From: Mycobacterium sp. AZCC_0083 | GTDB lineage: Bacteria > Actinomycetota > Actinomycetes > Mycobacteriales > Mycobacteriaceae | Length of the DNA: 64,000 nucleotides | Assembly: GCF_014202335.1 (NCBI RefSeq) | Contig: NZ_JACHGP010000022.1 | Location: forward strand, 1-64,000 | Direction of reading: 5' to 3' | Shown: piece after piece, positions 46,901 through 58,900 of the stretch | Layout: each line of letters begins with the position of its first letter | Numbering within the stretch: position 1 is the stretch's first letter | The notes under the pieces: generated by a model | Seen by the model: only the letters and a program-made list of their open reading frames with translations | What the model was told of the DNA's origin: nothing | The model's database searches: none | Translations under genes and position numbers: made by a program

Positions 46901-49900
46901 AATTCCGTTCGTGAGTCTGGAACCCCGCGAAGTTGGCGCGGAGATCGTCACCATCTCCTCGGATATCCCGCGTGCCTCAAGTTGGCGGTTGATCTGCGGG
47001 CCTAAGGCGGCCAGGACGGCATTGGCGCGTAACACGCCGACGGCGTCCGGCCCTCTGCTGAACAACCCGCCGTTACCGCCGCCCTCGGCGTGGAGGACCA
47101 GGCCGCTGCGCCGCCCTTGCCGGTAGAGGGTAGCTGCGTGTTCGGCGACGTCGGCCGCGACCCGTGAGACCTGCGCGTTCTGCTGCTCATTGAGTGACTT
47201 TGCGCCTTCATCGAAGGGCAGAAGGTGCCGTGAGCCGAAGCTGGACTCCGCGTGGCCGAGGTTGAACGCAACGCCAACCGCCGCCGTCTCCGCGGCTTCG
47301 GGACCAGCCTGGTGTTCCCGCGACCGCTGCGCCTGCACTCCCCGGGGCGGCGCAGCCGGGTGCGGTTCCTCCTGTGTCCGGTTTCCGTCGCCCAACACCG
47401 TCCCGCCCGCCAGTGCACTGTCAAGCCGTCGCGGCAACGGTCGATCCGCCCCGAAACCGGACTCCGACTCCCCCCTATCCGCAAGCGTGGTCGGCGCCGG
47501 TGGTTCGAGAGCGTTGATCTGCGCTACCGCCTCAGCAGCGACGCGGTGGTCGTCTTGGGGCTGGCCAGCCTCCTGGGCTGTGGCGTTGTCTTCCCTCCCG
47601 TATACGGACTGGTCTCCATGCGGTTGCCTGGCGCGGGGTGTGGCATCAGCGTCTGCATCCGGTGCTGTCGTCGCCGACGTCACGGCGTGCGCGGCCTGGT
47701 CCAACTGCCCAGCACCCACATCGTCAGCGTGAGGCGCCGTTGAGGAGACACCCGAATCCGACGGGTGCGAAGCCGAATTCGGTCGCGACGACACCGACGG
47801 CACCGAACCCGGTTCGTCTCCACGCGGCTGCGGTCCGGACGGTCGCGCACCAAGAGAATCACTGGGGGTCAGCGGTGTCGGCTCCGGCAGTACCTGGGCG
47901 GTGCGCGACGGGAGCGTCTGCGAAGTCCCATACTTCATCGACAGGTTGGTGAAGACTCTGTCGGGGTTGTGGTTGCTGGTTGATAGGTCGGATCGCTGGT
48001 CGGGTAGGGCAGGGTGGTGTCCTGGCGGTGCCGCATTCGTGATGTTGTCTTGCACCGATATCGGGGCGCTGCCCGGGGTGGGTGATTGTTGCGGAGATGG
48101 CTGGGGTGTTGTGTCGGTTCGTTGGGGCTGGTGGTCCTGGGTGGGCTCGGATGTCGGGGCGGTGGTTATCGACTTTGCGGGCTGATCGTGTGGTGGCTCA
48201 GGGTGTGTTGGCGAGGGTTCGATGACGTCCGCTTCGACATGGGCGGTCGGTTGGACGTTGGTGGGTGTTGGCGTGGGCGGCGGAGTGCCAACGTTGGACG
48301 GGTCGGGCTGGGCAGGGGTATGTGGTGACGTCGTGTCGTGGTGCTGTCCGATGGTGGTCTGTTCGGGCTGGTGCGTGGGCGGCTCGGCGCTCGATAGCGG
48401 TGGGTCGGTCGGTTCCGCAGGCGGGGTGGGAGTGGCGAGCTGCTCGGCATTTTCGTGGGGAGGCCGCTGGGACAGCTGGCTGGTTTCCTCGATTTGGTTG
48501 AGGGTGTCGAGCAGGTTTTGGGCCCGTTGGGCTGTTCCCTGATGATCGGCCAAGGCTGTGGCGGCGGAGTGGCCTGCGTGTGCCGCCTCGAAGTTCTCTT
48601 TGATCAGGAGGTACCCCGCGCTGGTGCCCTCGATGATCTGTTTGCTCATGCTATAGGGAGGCTCGACTTCTTTGTTGTTGTTCTTTTGCACAGTGCTCTT
48701 GGCTTGGGAGACTGCGCCAACGGCGGCCATGACTGTTGACGCGGCGGCCAGCCCACCAATCGCAGGACTGGCGAGATGCGAGCTTCCGCCGAAGAGGGCG
48801 CCCACCCCGCGGGGCAGCACGGTGGCCACCCCCGATCCCAAAGCCCCGCCATGAAAAGTCTGGTTGAAGCGCTGCACGAATTGTGCCTTCAACTCGGGCC
48901 ACTGATACTTGCTGATCGCTTCGCGCCTGACCAGGTCCAGCCATCCCCAGGGGCCGCTGGCGCCGAGCATGGTCTGCGCTATGGGCCGACTCGGGTCCAG
49001 CTGGTCGAACGCGCCGTCATTGAGCAGGTTCAAGTCCGTCTGCAAGGCGTCAGCCTCCGGACCGCGCAGATTTTTAAGGTCGGATCGGTAGAGATTGGAC
49101 ACCACCTTGCCGATGGCCTCCGGCGGCGAGGAGAACAACTTGCGCACCTTGGACTCGTCGATACCGGCAGCGGTCACCTCCTCACCGTTGGACCATTGCC
49201 GGTGGCCGGCTTCGTTGAGCAGGTCGGCATACATGATGTTCAGCTGAGCCTTGAACTTCACCTTGTTGTATTCGTCGCGCGCCGCCCCACCGTGACCGAG
49301 GCCCTGCAGTGCCATGTTGACCCCGGCTTGCAGCCCGAACAGCTGAGGGGGCGTCAAAGTCTGTGCCCGCATCCCGGCAGCGGACGCCAGCTGTGGCGAA
49401 ACGCCAGACAGTAAACCCAGCAGCGTGGAGATCGGGGATCGGAGCACTCGTACCGGCATCTGCCAGAATGCGCCTTCCTGCTGTCGCTGCAGCCCGCCTT
49501 GTGCGGTGAAGAGCACCTCCTGCTTGGCGTGGACTATTGCTCTGCCGTCAGTGACAGCGGTACTGGCCTGCCGCAGATGATCACGCTGCGGCGCCTGCAT
49601 GTCCGCCAAGACAGCCTTCAGCTGGTCTGCAGTCAGGCCCGCGAACCCGTCGGTTAGTTGCTTGAAGGCCTCCACGCGCTCGGTGTAGCTCGTGCTGGCC
49701 TCGCGCGCTTCCTGCGTGGCCTGGGTCAACCGCACCTTGTAGTTGATCTTGCCCTTGTCGACCTCGATGAACGGGCCGTTACCTTTGGCGAGGTGCTCCG
49801 AGAGTGTGATCACCGCCGGCTGAAGTCCTGCGGCGCTGGCGATCTGGGCGCTCACGAATCCCAGGCTGGCCCAAAACGTGGCAGACGAACCGTGCGTGAG

Positions 49901-52900
49901 ACCGATGAGGGGCGCGGCGAGGTATTGCAGGACGGTACCCAGCAACGTTGCGCTCGGGTAGACCGAGCCGGACTTGTAGCTGGTCGATTCCAATTGGTCG
50001 ATGTCGTGTTGGTTTAGACCCGCAGCCCGCATAAAGCTCGTGAGGTCGTCGTCGTTGAAGGCCTTGACCACCTCGGCGTGACTGGTGGCTCCCTGACCGG
50101 CTTGCACAGCACGGGGCCCATAGCGGCGCTTATTGACCAGCGCCGCGATAGCCGCCGTGTCGATTTTGCGTTCACGCGACACCTTGGCCACCTCGGCCAT
50201 TCCGGCGAGAGTGCCCGGGAACCGCGCAATCGATTCCGGCGCCTGGGCCTCGGCGCGCCCGAGATCAGAAGCCGATGCTGGTGCCACCTGCGTTGTCTGG
50301 TCTGGAGTCTCAGGTCGCGTGTTGTCAGCCCCACGGCCGGAATGCCCGCTCTCAACGGAGTGAAAGTCACCGGTCTCGAACGAATCAGTCGAGACATTCG
50401 CCCGCACAGACTCCACCGCAACACGATCTGAGATGTCACGGACATTGATGTCGCCACCGTCGACACGTCTGGAATCTTGGTCTATAGATTGGCGGCTCGC
50501 CGAGCCGAGATCCACGTGTTCCGGCTCGGGTCGGCTGCCATCGGCATCTGTTGTGTGCGAGACACTTTCGTTGTCAACCCTGTGTCGCGCGTCGCCTGTG
50601 TGGGGCGTTGTTAGGGCGACACTGGCATCGGAGGGGTGCAAGGCCAGCCGCACCTGGTCTTGGTCGTCTTTTTCGGTCGTCTTCACGGTCTTCGGCGCGA
50701 CCGCATCGCCGAACCTGTCATCCAACTGCCCAGCATCCAACCCGACCGGTTGGCCATGCTGGTGTTCTTGTTCCCGCACCTGAATGGCGTCGTAGTGGTC
50801 GTTACCGTTGTAGAGCACATCGACCGAGCGGCCGGTGCCCGCCGGTCCGACGACAGTGGCAGCGTCAAAATTGGGGCTCCGCAGCCGCAGCTCCAAGTCC
50901 AGGGCGTGTGCCACCAAGGCAGGGAACATCTCCCCCTCCTCGGTGTTCCAGGCGGCGGTGCCCGGCCGCCACGTGCTCAGCCGCTCGGCCAGCCCATCAG
51001 CCAGCTCCCGGCATTCGTCCCAGTCCAGCTCTCGCTCAGCCATCGTCTCGGCGTAGGCGTCCCGCAGGCCCTGGGTCTCGATGAGGTTCAGTGGCAGGTT
51101 CACGTCACGGCCACGCAAGTAATCGAACTGCCCCTGTATCCCGAGTGCGTCGTCCGTGAGCACCAGGGCGCCCGTTCGTTCATTGACTCTCTGTTCCACC
51201 TCGGATACCGCCCGTGCCCGCGCGGCCACCTCGGAGATGCCCGGCCCATCCGGCGGATTCACGAGGTGTCGGGTACGTGCCTGGATGTACTGCGCGCGTA
51301 ACACCTCCGGTTGCAGCCAATGCGACGACTGCACGGTTTCGACCCCGAGACTGCTCAGCCGCACACGCAGCTCATCGTCAGACGCTCGGTCCAGGTCAGT
51401 GCCCAGCAGCCGCCGCATCCGGCCTGCGCTGCGCCGGTAGTGCTCCCTCACACCCAAGGGCAGGGCCTCGGGCGCGGCGTCGCTCACCATCCGCAGGACC
51501 ATCCGACGCAGCGCATCCGCAGACCGATACAGCGGGGTTTCCTCATCGATGGGACCAGGTTCACGAGGCTGCCGGAGCTGCTCCAGGACCGCGGTGTGCG
51601 TGGCGCGCGCGTCCACCACCGGTTCGCCCAGGCCGGCAGGCCAATGATCCGGTGGGGTACTCGCCAAAACCGAATACAACAAGCACCACCCATCGGCGGG
51701 CACCCGAAGAGGCACCGTGCCATCAGACCGAGTCGGAGCCGAGTCCTCCGAGTGGTGCGGCTCGGGCGGTGCGGACGCCGCATCGTCGGGGATCGGCTGA
51801 GACCGCGGTGCTGGCGTCGGCCCGTCAGCGTCGCCATCCGAAACCAGCTGGCTGACCGGCTCATCCGTAGGGAGCGTCTGCGCACCCGTCGACTTCCCCG
51901 CGCTGGGATCCATGCCGGGGGAGACATGTTCCGGCACCGCACGCGGCGGCAGCGGCTCGGTTGGGAAGGTCCGTCCACTGTCGGCGACGATGTGTTCCGA
52001 CCCCCGCGATCCGGTCGGGTCCGACTGTGACTCCGGTTCGGGCGACCCGGACTCCGCCGACGGTTCCGATCCCTGATTTCCGAGGCCGGCCGCCGACAAC
52101 TCGTCGATCGAGCTACCAGTAGCCACGGACGACTCACCGGAATAACCACGCGCCGACCTAGCCAGTCCCGGCCGTCGCTCCCCCCGCTCAGGGCCCTGAT
52201 CCACCGCCTCGAGCTGCGCAGGTACCACACTGTGCACATCGGGGTTCGCGCCGAATGACATCTCGGACACAGTGTCTTCCAACGCTGCGGGCGTCGGCGT
52301 GGCTCTCCACCAGATCATGACCTGCTGAGGTCGCTCGTTTCCCCCCGGCACGGGCGCGGCGGTCGCACCGGTCCGACGGTTGGTCGGCTCATTCCATGTC
52401 ACCGTAGAATCACGGGTCAGGTTGATGAGGTGCTGCCGCACCGAGGCGGCCCTGTCCCTGCCGGCGCTGCTCCAAGGCCGGGCGCCACCACCCTCTACCC
52501 ACACTTCGACGTGGCTCCAGGCGTTTCCGAGGCCGGAAAGGTGCTCGGCTACCGCTTTCAGGCCCGGCGTTACAGAAGCCAGGCTGCGCTGGCGGGAGTC
52601 GAAGTCGACGGTCAAATACGACCAGTTGCCGGATTGAACTTGTGCGCCGAACGATGCCCGGCGCCAGACCCCCGGCACCTCCTGCGCATGTCCGTGGGGC
52701 GGAAGTCCGAACACGTCCAGCACGGATTGGGGCAGCACAACCTCATGGAGCTGGACGGGAGCGAACAGACCCGGTTCATCGGGGCGCTGCAGGTACGAAT
52801 AGGTAACCGTCTGCACCTGCAGGCGAAGCGCCGGCACGCTGTGGATGTAGCGGACCACGGCTTCCCAGCCGGCGGCGGGATCGGGCAGGCCCTCGATGAG

Positions 52901-55900
52901 CGGCGCCACTGCAGCCAGATTGAGATCACCGTGTCGGTTGCGCAGGTCCCGGATCAGGCCGCTGATGGCATGCTGCAGCACACTTATCGTCTGCTCCGGC
53001 GCGTATCGCCGAGGCGTGGTACTCAGCCAGGTGCCTGCGGTTCCCACTCCCAGTCGATCCGATGGGATACGTGGTATCAGCTGGTTAGGCAGACCCAGCG
53101 CCTCGGCAACCGAACCGAGGTTGACCGGGCCGCTGCGCTCCATGATCGAACGACGCCGGTAGGACCGTTCACCGTCCTGGATGTAATGGGCGTGGTGCTC
53201 TTCCAGTGAATTGCCGACAATGTGGGTGCTGGGGTCGAGCTGGTCCTGCCGGAGCAGGTAGTTGGACGCAATTGTTTCGAGGTACTGCTTGATGAAGGGG
53301 TGGTTTCGCGCCCCAAGCAGACCGGAATTGGCCAGGTCGGGAAGATCGGCGTGCACGGCGAAACCAGGCGCGCGCAGCAGATCCCGCAAGCCATCCAGGC
53401 TGTGCACCATGTTGTCATGATCGGTGTAGATGCCACCGAAGCGGTGCAGAACCTCCAAGCGCAGGATGTCGCTGGCCGCGGTGTAGCCGACGGCATTTCC
53501 TTTGGAAGTCTCCAACCGGTACTCCACGGCCAGGCTCATCGGTTCATCGGCGTGAAACACCTCATCGGGATTGAGCAGGATGATGCTGTGCTCGCGCGCC
53601 CATGCGCGCATTTCGGCGGCATCACCGGTGGTCTGCCGGAACTGGTCGCGGGGGACGTCGGTCCAGAGGACTACCCGCATCCGTTCCGCTTGCGCTTTCC
53701 TGCTGAGCGCCTCCAGGTTGCGGCGAACCAGGTCGGTCTCCGGCCGGTGATCGGTTATGGGGCCGCCCAGCCAGATGGTGTGGAAGATCTTCGGCATCTC
53801 GAACCGCGTCGGCAGAGCCGGCAGAGGCTGAGAACCGCTGGGTCGGCTGCCTGGCCACCACCAGTCCCGTTGAGAGGGTGCCAGCTCGGCCCAAATCTCC
53901 TCCGTCGCGTGGGCTGCGTTCGCCTCCGTCCCGGCCAGGTCCAGCGCACGGAAGTAGCTCCCGAGCAGCTCGGTGGGAAGCTCGGCTAGGCGCACGTCAC
54001 GCAGAAGAGTCGGAGCCGGAGCGAGATCCCGTAGCCCGAACGGATCTGGACCAAACCGCTCCTCGGCCACCGCGTGCCGACCGGACTGCTCACGAGCGTG
54101 CTGGATCATTTGTGCTTGGTTTGTCAGCCTTTGGAGCAGTGCATCGCTGCCCATTCCCCCGCGCCTCGGCCGCGATGCGGTCGGTGTGTGATCGGTGGCG
54201 CTCTGGCCGACATCGCTGAGCGATTTCTTCGGGCCGGTCGGCGCGGGGAGTTGGGACGTCGAGTGCTGCGCTATAGCGTCCACCACCAATGTGTCCGGTT
54301 TCGACCCGTCAAGCCGACCCGGCTGGCTCGGGCCGCCCTCGGCATCATGTAACGGCTCATGTACCGCCCGGTCAGGCGTACCACCGGAGTTCGATTCCTC
54401 GCTTAACCGGGCCGCCTGTGTTTCCGCGTCGTCGTCTGAATCCGGGCGCGCAAAGGCCAACATTTCGCCGTAGTCGGAGTCGTCAGAGTCCGTGAGGCCG
54501 CCGCCGTGTTCCTGAGCATCGTCCAACCCGATCGTCGGGTCACGGTCCTGACCCCATCGCAATGCCGTCGCAATCTGGTCGAGCGAGAAGCCACCAGAGA
54601 ACATGTGGGACATCGCCGGCACGAGGACCGGTTTGAATCCGTTGGCCAGCAATAGTCTCGGCAGAAGCAACCAAACGTTGCGGCGTTGATTTCCGTCGAC
54701 GAACGGGTGCATCACGTGTAGCGTGCGCACGACTCGGGCGATTGCTCGTAGCCGCGCGCGCTCGTTTTGTGCCTGGTTTTGCTCGTCGTAGTACCGAGCA
54801 AATGCCGCACCCACCATGGCCGGTACGCGGTCGGCGCTGTACTCAGTTCTCAATATTTGGTGAGACCCTGGCGGGGGTAGCGTCACGATTGCGTTGTCAC
54901 GAAGGTCGGCTGGAACATCTTCGAGCTGACGCTCCGTCACTAGCGGATGCCCGTTGACGTCTTCAGCCAGTAGGTCATGTGCTGGCCACATACTGGCTAG
55001 TTCATGACCGGTGTGTGTTCCCGCGGTGCCAGAAATGGCGAAATCGCTCTCTCCCGGTGACTGACGCGCGATGTCCGTCACCAACTCATGCATGCGGAGG
55101 TACTCGTTCCAGTCCACTGGCTTGCGCAGCGCAGCTGGATCATTCAACACCGACTGAAACGCGTTGAGCATGTCCTGCTGGTACCCAGGAGATCTCTGAG
55201 TGTCGTACAAGGCGCCCCATTGGCTCCGCGCGATCGCATCAGCGTGATGACGCGGGTCGATGTAGAGCCTCCACCAGTGTTCCTCGTCCAGAGCTTCGTT
55301 GAGTGGAATCGCATGACCGCGTGAGACATTCGGACGCTCTTCATGACCGATGTCGTCCAACCAATCTGCGACAGCACGGTTGTGGGCCGACATATCGGAC
55401 GCGCTATTCGAATCGCCGAGCATGACCGGCGGGGCAACGGCCGACCTGCCGGATGATGCGGTCGGTGCCTGATCGGCAGCGCTGTGGCCGACATCGCTGA
55501 GCGGTTCCCTCAGGTTCTTCAGACCGGTCGGTGGTGTGAGCTGGGACGCTGAATACTGCGGTACTGCCTCTACCCACAATGAGTCTGCATCCCGCTGCTC
55601 GTGACCCGGCCCACGCTCGGTCCGGTCGGACTCACCATCGTCGTGCGGCGATCCCACATCACCAGACCGACTAGCCGTACTCACCGGCAACCCACTTTGG
55701 GCCCGCGAAGACCGAGCCGACGACGCTGACCCGCTCTGATCCGCGGGCGGTGCAGCAGACGGCCCGGCTGCTGCACCGCTCGACGCGGCACCGGGATATG
55801 GACCCGGCGCCGGAAAAACAAACCGATTCAGCGGCGGCCACAAGTCATTTGGGTTCTGCTGGTTTTGTGCGTGGCCGATGTTGGGGGACGGCAGTGCCGG

Positions 55901-58900
55901 TGTCTGCGGGGACACCCCGAACATGGTCCAGACCACTGAACCGTCATCACGGCCGATGGGCGGCCAGGGCGACACCGTTCCTTCTTGCCCGTCCAGGGAG
56001 TGCACCCCCGTGTCGTCGTAGAACACGACCAGAACATGGCCCGACGTGAACCCATGCGGGTCGGATGCATCGGCGCGACGATAACCGGCGACCACCGTGA
56101 AGGCACCCCGCCCCTGCTGGATCAAAACATTCTCAATGTCCTTCGCGGAGAGGTCGTAAAACGACAGACCCAGCGCCTGCGAGATGTCGGCCGGCTGACC
56201 GCCGTCTGTCACCGCCAACGGTGGGGCCACCCGGAACGTCGCCCGACCCGACAACCGGTCAAACACCGCCAACGTGCAGTACAAACAGTTGGCGGACCGC
56301 TCATCGGCCTGGTCCGACGATCGTGATCCAGTCAAGGCCCTCAACCATTGACGGTGTGTGTCGTGGCCGCGGTTGACCCCCTTGATCCAGCCCTTGATCT
56401 CGGCGATCGTGGTCTGGGTGATCGGCACTTCAGACCTGTCGATCTCTATCCGGGGCGGCCCCGAAACCGCAGGGTGCCGACCAGACGATTCCCCAACCGG
56501 CACCTGACCCGACCCGGCGCGCACCGGCCCCGCACCCGCACCGCGCAATCCAGCAAGAAACTGCATAAGACCGTGCGGCGGCGGCAACAACCCCACACCG
56601 GGCGCCGAATGCTGCGCCACAGCCTCCACCACCACCGTGCCTTGACCCGGCTGCCCCTCGCCACCGCGTCGAGCCTCGGTTGCACCGGCCCCGCCGCCAG
56701 GACTCGGCACCCCATCGGCCCCAAACTGGGTGACCTCATCGGCCGACGACCGCGATCCCGTTGGAACACTTTGCGAAGCCGACAACGGTGACCCGGCCTC
56801 ACCCGGTCGCCACAGACCATGGTTCACATCGGAATCAGAACGCGATCTGTCACCCGTCGATCTCTCCGCGTCACGATCAATACCAGCGGCCGACGTTGGA
56901 TCCACCGGCGGCGCCGACATTCGCCCATCGGCCACGAACACCCGATTGCCCGACGGCCCACCCGATCCCGACACCGTAGCCGGCTCGACCTCGGTCACCG
57001 CCGCCTGTACGACGCTGGTCAGCTCGGCGTACTGCGGTCCGATCTGCTCGGGCGGGATGAGACGCTGCCCGACGGTGCGCAGCTCCAACAACAGCAGGCC
57101 CCGCTCATCGGGCCCCCGGTCACGATCCAAATCGTCGAAATACGTGCGCACACCGAACGCCTCCTGCTGATTGACGGTGACCGCGGGTTCGTTCAGCAGC
57201 ATCGTGTCCAGGTAGTCCCCGACCTTGAGAGTGTGGCGGCCGTGGGACTCATTCCGGGCCGCGTAACGCACTGCCTGCAACGGCCGGATCTCGTCGTCCT
57301 CGGGCAGCCGTGGCGGCATGGAGTAAAACGGCGCCGTCGACTCATGGATTGCAGCGGCGAAGTTGCGCGCTTCGACGTAAGACGCGCTGAAAAAAATGGC
57401 CTGGGACAGATAGCGATCTTCGAAAGCTCCCCGGATCCACTCGGCATTGCTGTGCAGGAAGTCCCGGGTCCGCGGCGACAACTCGCCGCGCAGGCTGCGC
57501 AGACTCTGTCGCATCGCCACCGCGCTGTACTTCTTACCGCCGACCGAGATCGCCTCCGTTGTGGCCATCGCCAGCCCGGCGACATGCATATAGGTCAACC
57601 ACATCGCTCCCAACAGATCACGTAGCTCAGCTTCGGAGGGTGGCTCGTCTGGGTGTACCGGGTCATGGGCGCTCCCTCCGCTGGATCTGAACCGACTAAC
57701 GACCTGCTCCGCGAATTCCTGGCCGTCGCGGTGAGATCCCTGGTGCGAGGGAACCCAGATGCGCGCGTCGATATCGCGCATGAACTGCGCGACTGCCCCG
57801 AGTGGTACCCCCTTGGTGTGATGCAGCGACAACGTCCCGGACTCCCCAAACATGGCCGGAACGAACCACACGTCAGTTGCGTTGGGGTGCAGTGTCCATC
57901 CGTCGGCTGCTGGGAGGATTTCTGCGAGCTTGCGACCCTGAGTGAAACTTCCGCCACCGCCCACTAGGCGGTCGATCCTGTCAAGGGCACTGGTGGTGCG
58001 CTGAATGACGTTTAACGCCTCGGTAGTGTTCGTGCGCGGGTCGTTGCGCAACTCTGCCACCGGCTGTTCGGTCTTGAACTCCAGGATCGGGCGGCCAATC
58101 CTCTGCTTGACGGGGCCGGTCGCCTGCCCCAACGTCGCCACACGGCCGTCGTGTTGCAGATGGAAGGGCCCGTGGTCGAGCACCACCGTGAGCCCATACC
58201 CCTCATTTTTCGCCACCCACGGCACGCGTTGACCAAGGACCTCCGGCGAGTCGCCCCGGTCCGGATCGAATAGGTGTGGAGGGAATTGTAGGTAGCCGCC
58301 GTGGTATTCGGCTTCAAGGCCGCCTCGACCGTAGCGCCGATCCTCGGGTGGGTCGATGAGCGCATCCACTATCGACGTTCCCGCCGCCGGGGGTTGGACC
58401 ACTTCGCGACCAGCGCCGTCGACGATGACCACCGACGCCCGCGCCAGGTTCACGTCCGGCGGCCGGGTGAGCACTCGCTGCTCCGGCGCAGCATGCAAAT
58501 CGAAGTAGGCGATCTCCCCACTGGTGAAACGATGCGCCCCCAGAGCATGCCCCAACCCGTTGGCCCGATGAACCAACACCAACGCGGTATGACCCCGCTG
58601 CGACCCGGCGGCCTCGGGCTTGGCGGCCGCCTCATGCAACCGATGCTGCACCTCCGCCCACGACGTCACCCCCACCGGCGTGGCGCCACCGATCAGCGCA
58701 CTGACCGCACGCCCATCGAGCACCGAATCATCCACCGTGCCACTAGCGCCCGCCATCGCGGCGAACCGACCCGGATGCAACGCCCGCACCGCCTTACCGA
58801 GCAGCACCGTGCACGCAGCCGGATCAAGACCCACATCCTCACCAGCCACCACCTGCCGCAGACCCGCGATCTCATCGATAACCCCAGCCAAAGCCTTCGG

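Noticed and set aside
45292..51056. Identical pairs of small frames on both strands near 45.3-46.1 and 50.7-51.4 kb
   Set aside because: They are shadows of the 1,180-bp duplicated effector segment and not separate genes.
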